Positions 27,067 to 37,354 are shown, numbered from the stretch's first letter. The stretch is 64,000 nt of DNA from Cellvibrio sp. KY-GH-1 (GCF_008806975.1 NZ_CP031728.1:5187501-5251500), one strand, 5' to 3'. The notes: generated by a model not told the origin, from the letters alone. Program-made: numbers and translations.

Positions 27067-27120
27067 CCTTTAGGTAAACTGCGCTCCTTTAATCGCCCGT
27101 CGTTTTTCCGCGTTGTAGAT

Positions 27121-27771
27121 ATGACCCAAGCCAGCCTTAAAATCACTGAAATTTTCTATTCGCTGCAAGGTGAATCCAATACTGTGGGCCTGCCGACTGT
27201 ATTTGTGCGCTTGACGGGATGCCCTTTGCGTTGCGGCTACTGTGATTCTGAATACGCTTTCTATGGCGGCGAGCGCCTGGCATTGGATGAAATACTCGCG
27301 CGCGTAGCGGCCTACAATCCTAAATATATCTGTGTGACGGGTGGTGAGCCACTGGCGCAGCGCGAATGCTTGACGCTGCTCTCCTTGCTGTGTGATGCCG
27401 GTTACTCAGTATCACTGGAAACGAGCGGCGCTTTACCGGTTGATGATGTTGATCCTCGTGTGGTGAAAGTCATGGACTTAAAAACACCGGGGTCGGGTGA
27501 GGTAGGGCGCAACCGTTGGGAAAACATTCCGTTGCTCAGTGGGCGGGATCAGATCAAATTTGTCATTTGTGATCGGGCGGATTACGAATGGGCACGTTTT
27601 AAACTGGATGAGCATCAGTTAAAGACCAGGGTGGCAGAAGTATTGTTCTCGCCCAGCTTTGGTCAAATTACTCCGCTGGAATTGGCAGAGTGGATTCTCG
27701 CCGATAATTTACCGGTGCGTTTTCAGTTGCAATTACACAAAATATTGTGGAATGACACTCCGGGTCATTAA
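27121..27771 (+). CDS. queE: 7-carboxy-7-deazaguanine synthase (radical SAM)
   Basis: Converts 6-carboxytetrahydropterin to 7-carboxy-7-deazaguanine in queuosine synthesis. The radical-SAM cysteines are Cys34, Cys38 and Cys41 in CPLRCGYC. Substrate-side motifs SLQGES and VTGGEPLAQ (GGE) are present. The length of 216 matches the gammaproteobacterial form. It is followed after 57 bp by queC, forming a small pathway cluster; queD and queF are not in the window. Confidence 0.96.
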   Translation: MTQASLKITEIFYSLQGESNTVGLPTVFVRLTGCPLRCGYCDSEYAFYGGERLALDEILARVAAYNPKYICVTGGEPLAQRECLTLLSLLCDAGYSVSLETSGALPVDDVDPRVVKVMDLKTPGSGEVGRNRWENIPLLSGRDQIKFVICDRADYEWARFKLDEHQLKTRVAEVLFSPSFGQITPLELAEWILADNLPVRFQLQLHKILWNDTPGH

Positions 27772-27828
27772 GTATTTTTTTGGGCTTCCTGGTGCGTATA
27801 GGGGCTGGTTTTTCTGCAGGTGCTTTCT

Positions 27829-27882
27829 ATGTCACAACAAAAAGTCATGTCGCAACAAAAAGTGATGTCGCAAAAAAAAGCC
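27829..27882 (+). repeat. Three in-frame 18-bp repeats at the queC start
   Basis: Copies start at 27829, 27847 and 27865, each opening with ATGTC(A/G)CAA followed by an A run. They add 6 or 12 residues to the N-terminus depending on which ATG is used. Confidence 0.9.
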
Positions 27883-28542
27883 GTCGTGCTTGTCTCGGGC
27901 GGTTTGGATTCAACTACCGTGCTCGCGATAGCGCGCAGCCAGGGCTATGAATGCTATTCCATGAGTTTTGATTATGGTCAACGCCATCGCTCGGAATTGT
28001 TAGCGGCTGAGCGCACAGCGAAGGTTCTCGGAAGCGTTGACTACAAAGTGATTAAACTGGATTTGCGTTCAATCGGTGGTTCTGCGCTAACCGATGAATC
28101 TATCGCAGTGCCGGAAGAAGAAACGGGTGGCATTCCTATTACCTATGTGCCGGCACGCAACACCATTTTTTTGTCTATCGCGCTGGGTTGGGCCGAAGTC
28201 TTGGGATGTGACGATATTTTTATTGGCGTTAATGCGGTGGATTTTTCTGGCTACCCCGATTGTCGCCCGGAATATATCGCCGCTTATGAGACCATGGCGA
28301 ACCTCGCCACGCGCGCGGGCGCTGAAGGCAATAAGCTGCACATTCGCACGCCGTTGATTAAACTAACCAAGGCAGAAATTATTCAGCAGGGTATTGCGTT
28401 GGGAGTTGATTACAGTTTGACGGTGTCCTGCTATCAAGCAAATGATCTAGGTGAGGCTTGTGGCAAGTGCGATAGCTGCCGCCTGCGTAAAATTGGTTTT
28501 GTCCAAGCCGGCGTGGCAGATCCAACTCGCTATCGCGTTTGA
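27829..28542 (+). CDS. queC: 7-cyano-7-deazaguanine synthase
   Basis: Makes preQ0 from carboxy-deazaguanine, ATP and ammonia. The ATP-pyrophosphatase P-loop is [11 protein letters not shown], and the zinc cysteines are in [18 protein letters not shown]. The N-terminus is odd: MSQQKV is encoded three times in a row by 18-bp direct repeats, giving in-frame ATGs at 27829, 27847 and 27865. The usual QueC starts just before the KAVVLVSGG strand, so the third ATG gives the normal length. A GCAGGTG site precedes the first ATG. See the repeat entry. Confidence 0.95.
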   Translation: MSQQKVMSQQKVMSQKKAVVLVSGGLDSTTVLAIARSQGYECYSMSFDYGQRHRSELLAAERTAKVLGSVDYKVIKLDLRSIGGSALTDESIAVPEEETGGIPITYVPARNTIFLSIALGWAEVLGCDDIFIGVNAVDFSGYPDCRPEYIAAYETMANLATRAGAEGNKLHIRTPLIKLTKAEIIQQGIALGVDYSLTVSCYQANDLGEACGKCDSCRLRKIGFVQAGVADPTRYRV

Positions 28543-28548
28543 CGCGTA

Positions 28549-31500
28549 TCAACAATAATTTTTTGCAATCAGTTGCTGTTCAAATTCTGCAATTGGTAAA
28601 GGCTTACCAAAGAAATACCCCTGGAACATGATGCAACCATTTTGTTCCAGGAATTTCTTCTGCTCGTCCGTTTCTACGCCCTCTGCAATTACCTGCAAAT
28701 TCATATTTTGCGCCATTGCAATAATGGTGCATGCGATCACTGCATCATTGGGGTCAATGGCAATATCGCGCACAAAAGTCTGATCAATCTTTAATTGCCC
28801 CAACGGCAAGCGTTTCAAATAGGAGAGCGATGAGTAACCTATTCCGAAATCGTCCATGGAGAATCCTATTCCCTCATTTTGTAGTTGCTGCATCTTCTCG
28901 ATACTCTGATCAACGTTCTTAAGAAGCGAGCTTTCCGTTAATTCGAGTTTTAATAAACGCGGATTGATGCCGGTGGTTTTTACAATCTGTAATACATCTT
29001 CGACAAAGTAGAGCTGGTTAAATTGAATGGGGCTCACATTGACCGCTATGCTCAGGTTGGCAAAGGCTGGGTGATGGCTCCATTGCTGCAATTGCTCGCA
29101 TGCCTGACGTATTACCTGGCGGCCGATATTTACAATCAATCCGGTTTGTTCAGCAACCGGAATGAAATCAGCAGGTGAGATCATGCCATTGTGTGGGTGT
29201 ATCCAGCGTAATAATAATTCAGCGCCAATCGCTTTATGGTGGTTATCGATTTGCACCTGGTAGTAGGGAATTAATTGCTGGTTAGATTCGTATGCTGTGC
29301 GCAAATCTGCTTCAATCGCGGCCCGTTTTTCCAACCGTGATTGCATATTCGGATCAAAGAAGCGAATCGCATTGCGACCACTGTCTTTGGCTTGATACAT
29401 AGCAACGTCAGCGTGACGCAACAGGTCGTCAATACTGCGCGTCTGCCCTTTAAATAAATTAACGCCGATACTAATAGTACAATGATAAACCGACTGCATC
29501 AGTGGGTAGGGAAGGTTGATTAAATCATGCAGTTCTTCTGCGCGCTTTTTGGCTTCCAATGCGGCTGTCTCTGCTTCTTCTCCCAAGTTATCGAACACTA
29601 CCACAAATTCATCGCCGCCAAGGCGTGCAGCCAAATCGGTAGAGCGAATCACGCTGCTGATGCGCTCGGCTACCTGTACCAGCAGTTGGTCTCCGATGTG
29701 GTGGCCGCGCGTATCATTGAGCAATTTGAAGTGATCTATATCGATAAACAACAAAGCGCCATGCTGATTGACTCGTGCACTTTGCGCGGTGAGTAGCTTT
29801 AAGCGGTCTTGCAGCATGCGGCGATTGGGCAGCCGTGTCAGCGGATCAAAAAATGCCAAGCTATAAATTTTTTCCTGGTCCTGGGCGCGACGTAATTCAC
29901 CGCCGATGCGATCGGCAAAAATTAATAGCAGTGAATTAATTTGGGGTGAAACTGGTAGGGGGGTTTCCGCCATCGCGATTAAAATGCCCACGGGGTTGCC
30001 CTCGGCGTTGCGAATGCCTACGCCCATGTAGCTTTCGATATTGTGCTGCTGAAACAGGTCGTCCTGCGGATAACGTTCACGCGCTCCTGAAGTAACAAAG
30101 CACAGATTTTCATCTACTACATCGGCGCAAGGAGTATTGCGCAGTGAGTAGGTAAAATTATCCTGCAGTACACCTTGTTTTAGATAAGTGTGAGTCGTTG
30201 CTTGAGCAGGTGAGCTCGGGCTGATTAAGCTGATAAGTACGTGTTCTGCGCCTATAGCGTCGGCCAGTGCTTTTAAAATGGTGACAAAAAAATCCGGCGC
30301 TGAAGCGGCGTCTGCCGCCGCGGCTGCTAATGCCAGATCCAGCCCTTTGCGTTCGGTAATATCCTGCATTGTGCCTTGAATCAGGCTGGCGTCACCCACA
30401 ATAATGTTGTCGCCTTGTAACTGAAGCCAGAACTTCTGATTGGCAATTTCCAGGCGCAACTCCAGGGCAATTGTTTTTTGTTGGTTTTCACTTTCATGTA
30501 ATACATTTTGCAGGCTTTCGCGCTCATTGGGGTGAATAAACTCCGCAATGAAATCGCCCATATTGCCCTGCAGTTTTTCGGGCGGGAACGCGAATAGCTC
30601 CTGCATGGAAGGGCTTAAACTGTAAGTATCGGTTGCCGGATTCCAACTCCAGTGTGCAATCCGAGCCATAAGTTGTGCGCTTGCCAAACGTTGTTCGCTA
30701 TGGCGCAAAGCAGCTTCTATTTGTTTGCGTTCGGCCAGCTCTTGTTCAACTCGCAAGAGCGCTTGGCGTTGTGGACCCAAGTCTATATCCAGACAGTACA
30801 TTTCTTTATAGTCGGGTGTATCAATGAGTACATGGTTGGAGTAGACCCAGACTTCTTTTCTATCTTTTCCAAGCAGAGCTAATTCGCCGGACGGAATAGC
30901 CTCATCTTTCTCGTGCCAGTTTTCTATGCCTTGATACACCATATCGCGCATAAATTCTGGAATGATTAAGTCTTCGAGTTTTCTGCCCATCGCCTCGGCG
31001 GCGGTAAAACCATAGAGATCTTCGCTCGCTTTGTTCCAGAAGATCACTTCATGGAATCGGTTGTAACCTTGCACAGCAATATTGCGTGTGGTTTCAAAAA
31101 TATTGCGAAAGCGCTGTTCGTTGGCGAGGTCGGTTTGATGCGTGTGAACACGCTTGGTGATGTCGCGTGCAAGGCAAATAAATCGGTCGTCGTCCCGGTG
31201 CGTGCCGGCACGTTTGGCGATTGACAGTTCGTACCAAAAAACCTGGTCGCCCTGCTCAATCATGATGCTTTTGCCTTGGGATATGCCCCAGCTGTCGGCT
31301 TCACCCAGGGCGCTTATCCACACTGAAACCGAGCTGGATGACAGGGTTTCAGACAGGTTTTTGCCAAGGACCGTTGGTGCTGATAAGGCGTGATGTTCAT
31401 TGCCGCCGTTAAACGAAATTACCTGCCCCTCGCGATCAATTTCAAATAGTAGATCCGGAATAGCATGGAGCACCGCTTCCAGATAGTGCTTTTGTTGCTC

Positions 31501-32433
31501 CTGCTCCTGATTGGACTCACCTAACTGGGAAGTGGTTGATGCGATCTCGGTGTGAGCGGCAGTAATCATGAGTCCAAGCAGCGTCATGCTGGCGGTATAA
31601 ATCCAGATCACCCAGTAGCTAAGTTGCCAGTCTGGAAGTGCAAATGGCCCTAAGTGGTGAACGCTCGACCAAATGGCAATAAAGCTAAATCCCATAGCGG
31701 TCAGCGCGGAGCCTGGCAATCCAAAGCTAAGCGCGGCCCAGGCCACGCAAACAAAACTGGAGAAAACAATCGGTAGATGAATATTGTCACCGTAGTTATT
31801 TAACGGAAAACATAGCACCCCAACGATCAGACTAATTGCAAAGACGATAATAAAATCGAGCGAGCGCGAGCGAATTTTGTCGATATGGATTTGGTTGATA
31901 TTGGCAAGCAGGGGAGTGGCAAGAAACACTCCGAGAGTGTCTCCCATCCACCACACCAAAATCATCAGTAATGCTGTTTCCAGAGGTTGGTGCAAGTGCG
32001 TACTTAAAGCCAATCCTCCCCCGACTGCTGATATCAGCATCCCTAAGGAGCCAAGCGTTAAAAAGCAGAGGGTGTTGGTGCGATGTAGGTGGGTTATGTT
32101 GCATTTGGCCCAGCGTAACAGCAGGACGCTAGCAATAGGCGCGAGGGTACTGGTGGTGGCAATTGATAGGTTGGTCAGTAGTGAAGAACCAGTGAACAGG
32201 TTTAGCGTGAGTGCAGCGAAGAATATTCCGGGCCACAGGCTTAGTGACCAGCGATAAAGCGCCGCAACAGCAATGCCACTCGGCAACCAGAACAGGGTCA
32301 CCTTATCGTTTTCAAACGGGACGCAAAGCCCGAGCCAGCCTGTAAGGCTGTAGGCGAGAAATACCAGTGTTAACCGCGCAAGCCAGGAGCGCTTGGCTTG
32401 CGAAACTCCTTCAGCGGATGAAGCAGAAAGCAT
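28549..32433 (-). CDS. MASE1-PAS-PAS-PAS-GAF-GGDEF-EAL signalling protein
   Basis: A 1294-residue membrane protein that probably makes and/or degrades cyclic di-GMP. The N-terminal 300 residues hold multiple membrane segments of the MASE1 type (FWLPSGIAVAALYRW, LWPGIFFAALTLNL). Three PAS-like sensor regions follow: about 315-420, 440-550 and 580-690. A GAF-like region is about 695-850. The GGDEF domain has an intact RLGGDEFVVVF near 930, and the EAL domain contains GAELLLRW near 1070 and DDFGIGYSSL further on. Both active-site signatures are present, so either activity is possible. The stop is seven bases from the convergent queC stop, with no terminator between them. Confidence 0.92.
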   Translation of the reverse strand: MLSASSAEGVSQAKRSWLARLTLVFLAYSLTGWLGLCVPFENDKVTLFWLPSGIAVAALYRWSLSLWPGIFFAALTLNLFTGSSLLTNLSIATTSTLAPIASVLLLRWAKCNITHLHRTNTLCFLTLGSLGMLISAVGGGLALSTHLHQPLETALLMILVWWMGDTLGVFLATPLLANINQIHIDKIRSRSLDFIIVFAISLIVGVLCFPLNNYGDNIHLPIVFSSFVCVAWAALSFGLPGSALTAMGFSFIAIWSSVHHLGPFALPDWQLSYWVIWIYTASMTLLGLMITAAHTEIASTTSQLGESNQEQEQQKHYLEAVLHAIPDLLFEIDREGQVISFNGGNEHHALSAPTVLGKNLSETLSSSSVSVWISALGEADSWGISQGKSIMIEQGDQVFWYELSIAKRAGTHRDDDRFICLARDITKRVHTHQTDLANEQRFRNIFETTRNIAVQGYNRFHEVIFWNKASEDLYGFTAAEAMGRKLEDLIIPEFMRDMVYQGIENWHEKDEAIPSGELALLGKDRKEVWVYSNHVLIDTPDYKEMYCLDIDLGPQRQALLRVEQELAERKQIEAALRHSEQRLASAQLMARIAHWSWNPATDTYSLSPSMQELFAFPPEKLQGNMGDFIAEFIHPNERESLQNVLHESENQQKTIALELRLEIANQKFWLQLQGDNIIVGDASLIQGTMQDITERKGLDLALAAAAADAASAPDFFVTILKALADAIGAEHVLISLISPSSPAQATTHTYLKQGVLQDNFTYSLRNTPCADVVDENLCFVTSGARERYPQDDLFQQHNIESYMGVGIRNAEGNPVGILIAMAETPLPVSPQINSLLLIFADRIGGELRRAQDQEKIYSLAFFDPLTRLPNRRMLQDRLKLLTAQSARVNQHGALLFIDIDHFKLLNDTRGHHIGDQLLVQVAERISSVIRSTDLAARLGGDEFVVVFDNLGEEAETAALEAKKRAEELHDLINLPYPLMQSVYHCTISIGVNLFKGQTRSIDDLLRHADVAMYQAKDSGRNAIRFFDPNMQSRLEKRAAIEADLRTAYESNQQLIPYYQVQIDNHHKAIGAELLLRWIHPHNGMISPADFIPVAEQTGLIVNIGRQVIRQACEQLQQWSHHPAFANLSIAVNVSPIQFNQLYFVEDVLQIVKTTGINPRLLKLELTESSLLKNVDQSIEKMQQLQNEGIGFSMDDFGIGYSSLSYLKRLPLGQLKIDQTFVRDIAIDPNDAVIACTIIAMAQNMNLQVIAEGVETDEQKKFLEQNGCIMFQGYFFGKPLPIAEFEQQLIAKNYC

Positions 32434-32768
32434 GCATCTGTCTCGTTGTCGACCAGGACTTGGTTATTTCTTTGTTTATGCCTGTGACCTAAAAAATCCG
32501 GGGTTGCCTTTAGATCATTTCTATCGCCCTCAGAAATATCTTTAGACGATTTAACGGCTGTTTTAAAGAATAGGTTAGTTTGGTGCCTGTGTCGTGAAAG
32601 TTTTTCCCTACGCAGATTTCCTCTCGGTGCTCATCCTTTATTCATTCCCTGCGCCTGCATGAGCCACCCTTATTGAGCAGTGACTGTCGATAAAGCTAGC
32701 AAAAAGATTCATTAATAATCAATTGCTCTTGTTCGAACCGCTATTGTGCATGAATATTGAAAAAATGC
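32434..32768. other. Intergenic region upstream of the MASE1 gene and the tRNA pair
   Basis: About 335 bp with no open frame carrying a ribosome site and no recognised RNA. It must contain the promoter of the minus-strand MASE1-GGDEF-EAL gene. Confidence 0.5.
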
Positions 32769-32796
32769 TTGTTTTTTCAATCCAAAACATTATTAT
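32769..32796 (+). promoter_or_regulatory. Putative promoter of the tRNA-Lys pair
   Basis: TTGTTT, 16 bases, TATTAT, followed by a GC-rich stretch (CGCGCC) between the -10 and the start of the first tRNA. GC-rich discriminators are typical of stringently controlled stable-RNA promoters. Confidence 0.5.
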
Positions 32797-32812
32797 ACGC
32801 GCCTCGCATTTA

Positions 32813-32888
32813 GGGTCGTTAGCTCAGTCGGTAGAGCAGTTGGCTTTTAACCAATTGGTCGCTGGTTCGAATCCAGCACGACCCACCA
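32813..32888 (+). tRNA. tRNA-Lys (UUU), copy 1
   Basis: A 76-nt cloverleaf. The acceptor GGGTCGT pairs with ACGACCC, then discriminator A and encoded CCA. The D-arm contains AGCTCAGTCGGTAGAGC, the anticodon loop is CTTTTAA (anticodon TTT), and the T-arm is GCTGGTTCGAATCCAGC. Confidence 0.98.
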
Positions 32889-32933
32889 CTTAAACAAAGC
32901 GTGCTTTAAAAGTGTATTTGCGAACCTGATTCA

Positions 32934-33009
32934 GGGTCGTTAGCTCAGTCGGTAGAGCAGTTGGCTTTTAACCAATTGGTCGCTGGTTCGAATCCAGCAC
33001 GACCCACCA
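32934..33009 (+). tRNA. tRNA-Lys (UUU), copy 2
   Basis: Identical in all 76 bases to copy 1, 45 bp downstream and probably in the same transcript. CCA is encoded. Confidence 0.98.
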
Positions 33010-33040
33010 TATTCCGGTATTGCAGTCTTCTAGTTGCAAT

Positions 33041-33082
33041 CCAATAAAAAAGGGCACTTTATCAAGTGCCCTTTTTTATTGG
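33041..33082 (+). terminator. Strong rho-independent terminator of the tRNA operon
   Basis: A perfect 19-bp stem from CCAATAAAAAAGGGCACTT and its complement, with a TATC loop. The arms include A and T runs, so it can act in both directions. Confidence 0.95.
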
Positions 33083-33249
33083 ATATTGATAATGGCTGTT
33101 AATGCGGCCGCTCGCTAGTAAGTGTGTTTGAGATGTTGTTACAAGCTGTCATGCCGGCGAATTGGGTGTGATAAAATTGCGCACAAATTAACTCATCGGC
33201 ACTTCGGGTAAGAGTCCAGTGTAGATGCGTCTTTCTCTGAGGCGATTTC

Positions 33250-34305
33250 ATGTCTGAATTTATTAATTTGGCTGCGCGCGATTCTGCGGCGCAGGATCTG
33301 GTTAAGCAGCATCTTGCTCGCGCCTGGAGTGCTCCCCAGTACACACCTGAACAGGAAGCAGAATACAAAAGCCGTATCAAGGCTCTGCTCAACCAACACA
33401 ACGCGGTGCTGGTTGCTCACTATTACACTGACCCCCTGATTCAGGCATTGGCTGAAGAAACTGGTGGTTGTGTTTCTGACTCTCTGGAAATGGCCCGTTT
33501 CGGTAAAAACCATGCTGCAGATACGCTGATTGTTGCCGGCGTAAAGTTTATGGGCGAGACTGCAAAGATCCTCACTCCCGAGAAGCGCGTGCTTATGCCC
33601 ACCCTTGAGGCGACCTGCTCGCTGGATTTGGGGTGCCCTATCGATGAGTTCTCTGCTTTCTGTGACCTGCACCCCGACCGTACCGTCGTGGTGTATGCCA
33701 ACACCTCGGCCGCCGTTAAGGCTCGTGCTGATTGGGTGGTAACCTCCAGTATCGCGCTGGATGTAGTGGATTATCTGGATCGTCAGGGTAAGAAAATTTT
33801 GTGGGCGCCGGATAAGCACCTGGGTGCCTACGTTCAGCAGAAAACCGGTGCTGATGTGTTGCTGTGGGATGGCGCCTGCATCGTTCATGAAGAGTTCAAG
33901 GCTAAGGGGGTTGAGGATCTGAAGCTCCTCTATCCCGATGCAGCCGTGCTGGTTCATCCTGAATCACCCAAGGCTGTGGTTGAGTTGGCTGATGTGGTGG
34001 GTTCCACCTCTCAGTTGATCAAGGCGGCGGGTACCTTGCCAAACCGCGAGTTTATCGTGGCGACTGATCAAGGGATCTTCTACAAAATGCAGCAGGTGAA
34101 CCCTGATAAAATATTCCACATTGCCCCGACTGCTGGCAGTGGTGCTACTTGTCGATCCTGTGCTAATTGTCCTTGGATGGCCATGAATGTATTGGATAAT
34201 CTGGCGTCGGTATTTGATCGGGCAGATAACGAAATTCACGTGGATCCGGCGCTGGGTAAGCAGGCGATGATCCCCTTGCAGCGTATGCTTGATTTCAAAA
34301 AATAA
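33250..34305 (+). CDS. nadA: Quinolinate synthase
   Basis: Condenses iminoaspartate and dihydroxyacetone phosphate to quinolinate in NAD synthesis, using a [4Fe-4S] cluster. Landmarks are [20 protein letters not shown] near residue 56, [22 protein letters not shown], and the C-terminal [10 protein letters not shown], which supplies one cluster cysteine. The length of 351 is normal. The start follows GAGGCGATTTC. It stands alone after the tRNA operon terminator. Confidence 0.97.
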   Translation: MSEFINLAARDSAAQDLVKQHLARAWSAPQYTPEQEAEYKSRIKALLNQHNAVLVAHYYTDPLIQALAEETGGCVSDSLEMARFGKNHAADTLIVAGVKFMGETAKILTPEKRVLMPTLEATCSLDLGCPIDEFSAFCDLHPDRTVVVYANTSAAVKARADWVVTSSIALDVVDYLDRQGKKILWAPDKHLGAYVQQKTGADVLLWDGACIVHEEFKAKGVEDLKLLYPDAAVLVHPESPKAVVELADVVGSTSQLIKAAGTLPNREFIVATDQGIFYKMQQVNPDKIFHIAPTAGSGATCRSCANCPWMAMNVLDNLASVFDRADNEIHVDPALGKQAMIPLQRMLDFKK

Positions 34306-34436
34306 CTATTCGTGCTTTCTGGCTGGGTTTTGCTTGTTTCGTACAAGCCCACTCAGTACCATTGCGCGTCTTATTAATTGATTACCCCAACTTTTTTGTA
34401 TTGCTAGCCCATGTTGTTAGCTAATGGAGCGCTCCG

Positions 34437-35309
34437 ATGATTCAAGGCAGTATGGTTGCCCTGGTTACCCCGATGAATGCAGATAACAGTCTTGATTGGG
34501 CAGCGCTGCATAAATTGGTGGACTGGCATCTGGAGCAGGGTACTCATGCGATTGTTGCTGTGGGTACCACGGGAGAGTCTGCAACCCTGAATGTTGATGA
34601 ACATTTGGCGGTCATTAAGAAAGTGGTTGATCAGGTCAATGGGCGGATTCCTGTAATCGCAGGAACTGGCGCTAACTCCACCTCCGAAGCAGTCGAATTA
34701 ACCCAGGCAGCTAAAGATGTGGGGGCTGATGCGTGCTTGTTAGTGACGCCTTATTACAACAAACCGACACAAGAGGGATTGGTGTTGCACCACACTCACA
34801 TCGCGCGCGCGGTGGCTATTCCTCAAATCCTCTATAACGTACCCGGTCGCACGGGCGTTGATATGAAGCCGGAAACGGCCCTGCGCCTTGCTTCGGTACC
34901 CAATATTATTGGCATTAAAGAGGCTACCGGCGATCTGGATCGCGCCAAAACATTGATAGATCAGGCACCAAATGACTTCGCAATTATCTCTGGTGATGAC
35001 GCTACAGCAGTTGATTTAATTCTTTTAGGTGGCAAAGGGGATATTTCTGTCACCGCGAATGTCGTACCTGCGGCCATTGCACGTATGTGTGAATTGGCGC
35101 TGGCGGGTAAGGCTGAAGAAGCACGCGCTATCAATGAGCGTTTGCTACCTTTGCACACCGCCATGTTTGTGGAGTCAAACCCGATTCCAGTGAAGTGGGC
35201 TGTTGAACAATTAGGCCTGATCCAGTCGGGAATTCGCCTGCCGTTGACGCGTTTGTCAGAGCAGTATCACCAACAGGTTAAAGCAGCTATGCAGGTAGCC
35301 GGGGTTTAA
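34437..35309 (+). CDS. dapA: 4-hydroxy-tetrahydrodipicolinate synthase
   Basis: The first dedicated enzyme of lysine/diaminopimelate synthesis, condensing pyruvate and aspartate semialdehyde. The fold is a TIM barrel. Active-site features are GTTGESATL (about 43-51), the tyrosine in LYNVPGRTG, and the Schiff-base lysine in IGIKEATGD. The length of 290 is normal. It is followed by bamC 33 bp later, the standard gammaproteobacterial dapA-bamC arrangement. Confidence 0.97.
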   Translation: MIQGSMVALVTPMNADNSLDWAALHKLVDWHLEQGTHAIVAVGTTGESATLNVDEHLAVIKKVVDQVNGRIPVIAGTGANSTSEAVELTQAAKDVGADACLLVTPYYNKPTQEGLVLHHTHIARAVAIPQILYNVPGRTGVDMKPETALRLASVPNIIGIKEATGDLDRAKTLIDQAPNDFAIISGDDATAVDLILLGGKGDISVTANVVPAAIARMCELALAGKAEEARAINERLLPLHTAMFVESNPIPVKWAVEQLGLIQSGIRLPLTRLSEQYHQQVKAAMQVAGV

Positions 35310-35342
35310 GCGGCGTCACTGCTGCTGTCGATGAGATGATTC

Positions 35343-36551
35343 ATGAGTCCTATTAAAACAATGCCTAAAACAACCAATACTTTTCGTGTATCGCGCCCTT
35401 TGCTGTTGCTATGTGTCTTAGGGTTGGGTTTTTCACTCTCGGGTTGCGGAATGTTTTTTGGTAAAGATGGGGTTTTTCGCAGTCGTGAAGCGGATTACCA
35501 AAAGGCCGACAATATTCCACCGTTGGTTCTACCGGCGGGTAAAAAATCGGAAACTATGGGGGAGTTGTATCCAATTCCTCCCATCACGGCGGCAGATTTT
35601 GGTTATGACCCGGATGCGGATTATGAAGTGCCGCGCCCTATGCCTTTGTCTGCCAATCTGGAACAGGAAAATGTAAAAATCCAGCGTGTTGGTGGCGAGA
35701 GTTGGATTCTGATTAACGCTGCTCCGGGAGAGGTTTGGCCGCGTATCCGTAATTTTCTCAATACAAACACCCTTGCGGTGAGCAAGGCGGATATCGGGAA
35801 AGGTATTATTGAAACCAGTTGGCTGCAGTTCAAAACTGATTTGACAACTTACGATCGCTATCGCATGCAAATCGATCAAGGTGTACAACCGGAAACCACC
35901 GAAATCCACATCACTCACATGAGTGTTCCCACTTCGGAAAAGCCGACGGCCGATATGTCCTGGCCGCGTCGCTCGGTCAATGCAGAGCGCGAGAAATGGT
36001 TGCTAGATGAACTTGCTGCCACTCTTGCCAGCGAAGCTGATGGTGTTGGTACATCCTTGCTTGCACAGGATATTGGCGGTTCAGTGAAGGCCAATTTGAG
36101 TATGCTCGCGGGCGAACCTTTGATGACGATCAAACTGGATCGTGTGCGTACTTTGGCAACGCTTAGCTATGCAGCCAAAAAAGACGGCTTTACTACCTTT
36201 GATGTGGATGGTGATGCAGGGCTCTATTATGTTGAGTATCTCGATCCGGAAGAAAATAAGCCGGGTTGGTTTAAGCGGGTGTTGCACATCGGCTTGAATC
36301 CAAAACCTCCAACAAGCCCATATTCGCTTGAGCAGCTGCAAAGCAAACTGCCAACGGGCGATGCGTTTGAAAAGGCCCCTCGTTCCGATCGTGACGAAGA
36401 AAAAGCAAATCCGGATGCGCCTGGCTATTTGATTGTGGTAACTGGTACTGAAGGGAATTTCGTGGTGCGCGTGCGCGACCCCTATGGCAAGCGTTTGACT
36501 CCCCACGAAGCCCGCGAGTTGTTAACCGTATTGCGTAAAAACCTGATTTAA
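35343..36551 (+). CDS. bamC: Outer-membrane assembly lipoprotein BamC
   Basis: An accessory lipoprotein of the BAM complex, formerly NlpB/DapX. The signal peptide ends in the lipobox LSGC. After it comes the unstructured BamD-binding stretch (DGVFRSREADYQKADNIPPLVLPAG), then two helix-grip domains (about 110-215 and 225-400). It is 402 residues, longer than the E. coli protein (344). Its stop codon overlaps the next start by one base (TAATG), so the following hydrolase is likely co-translated. Confidence 0.93.
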   Translation: MSPIKTMPKTTNTFRVSRPLLLLCVLGLGFSLSGCGMFFGKDGVFRSREADYQKADNIPPLVLPAGKKSETMGELYPIPPITAADFGYDPDADYEVPRPMPLSANLEQENVKIQRVGGESWILINAAPGEVWPRIRNFLNTNTLAVSKADIGKGIIETSWLQFKTDLTTYDRYRMQIDQGVQPETTEIHITHMSVPTSEKPTADMSWPRRSVNAEREKWLLDELAATLASEADGVGTSLLAQDIGGSVKANLSMLAGEPLMTIKLDRVRTLATLSYAAKKDGFTTFDVDGDAGLYYVEYLDPEENKPGWFKRVLHIGLNPKPPTSPYSLEQLQSKLPTGDAFEKAPRSDRDEEKANPDAPGYLIVVTGTEGNFVVRVRDPYGKRLTPHEARELLTVLRKNLI

Positions 36552-37321
36552 TGACCGTATCACTGCGCTTTGCTTCACTGGGAAGTGGTAGTCGTGGCAA
36601 CTCGACACTGGTGGAGTGGGGCGCAGGAACCCTGTTAATTGATTGTGGGTTTAGCGTTAAAGAAACCAATCAGCGACTTGAGCGATTGGGCAAGCGTGCG
36701 GAAGATTTGACTGCGATACTGGTTACCCATGAGCATGCCGATCATATAAAGGGTGTTGCTCCGCTGGCGCGACGCTATGATCTACCGGTCTACATGACCC
36801 CGGGTACATTTCAAAGTCGCGATCTCGGCGAATTGCCGGATCTGCGTTTGATCGAAGGATACGCGCCCTTTGAACTGGATCAGCTTGGTATTACGCCTGT
36901 AGCGGTTCCCCATGATGCGAGGGAGCCTGCGCAGTTTATTTTTGAATACGCGGGAATCCGGTTGGGGATATTGACGGATCTGGGTAGCATTACCGCCCAT
37001 GTGGAAGAGCACTATCAGGGTCTCGATGCCATGGTGCTGGAAGCTAACCATGATCCATTTATGTTGGCTTCAGGGCCTTATCCCCCTTCGCTCAAGCAGC
37101 GGGTTGGCGGCTTGTGGGGGCACCTTAGCAACCAACAAGCAGCGGGTTTTTTGCAGCGCCTGGAGTGTTCGCGTTTGCAGCACTTGGTTGTGGCGCATAT
37201 CAGCCAACAAAATAATTCGCTGGAGCTGGCTCAGGCCGCTCTGGCACCTGTCACGGCTGAGGTTAAACACATAACCTATGCCTGTCAGAATCAGGGTTTC
37301 GACTGGTTATCAGTTTTTTAA
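36551..37321 (+). CDS. MBL-fold metallohydrolase (YycJ/PhnP-like)
   Basis: A 256-residue cytoplasmic hydrolase. The metal motif is THEHADHIKG, with the HxHxDH signature, and the N-terminus reads FASLGSGSRGNSTLVEWG, characteristic of the YycJ-type metallo-beta-lactamase fold. Further ligands are in VPHDAREP and ILTDLGSI. The substrate is probably a phosphodiester or nucleic acid, but it is not established for this clade. It overlaps bamC by one base and precedes purC by 33 bp. Confidence 0.88.
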   Translation: MTVSLRFASLGSGSRGNSTLVEWGAGTLLIDCGFSVKETNQRLERLGKRAEDLTAILVTHEHADHIKGVAPLARRYDLPVYMTPGTFQSRDLGELPDLRLIEGYAPFELDQLGITPVAVPHDAREPAQFIFEYAGIRLGILTDLGSITAHVEEHYQGLDAMVLEANHDPFMLASGPYPPSLKQRVGGLWGHLSNQQAAGFLQRLECSRLQHLVVAHISQQNNSLELAQAALAPVTAEVKHITYACQNQGFDWLSVF

Positions 37322-37354
37322 ATTTTACTTTTTACAGACATAGCAGGCCATTCA

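Noticed and set aside
27066..27120. preQ1 riboswitch upstream of queE
   Set aside because: No preQ1-type stem plus A-rich tail could be recognised in this short leader.
32813..33009. Integration site with a nearby prophage or island
   Set aside because: Two tRNA genes are present, but no integrase or direct-repeat attachment remnant was seen; the flanks are housekeeping genes.
33193..33957. 254-residue open frame on the minus strand
   Set aside because: It lies fully opposite nadA, has no ribosome site and no recognisable domain; nadA is certain.
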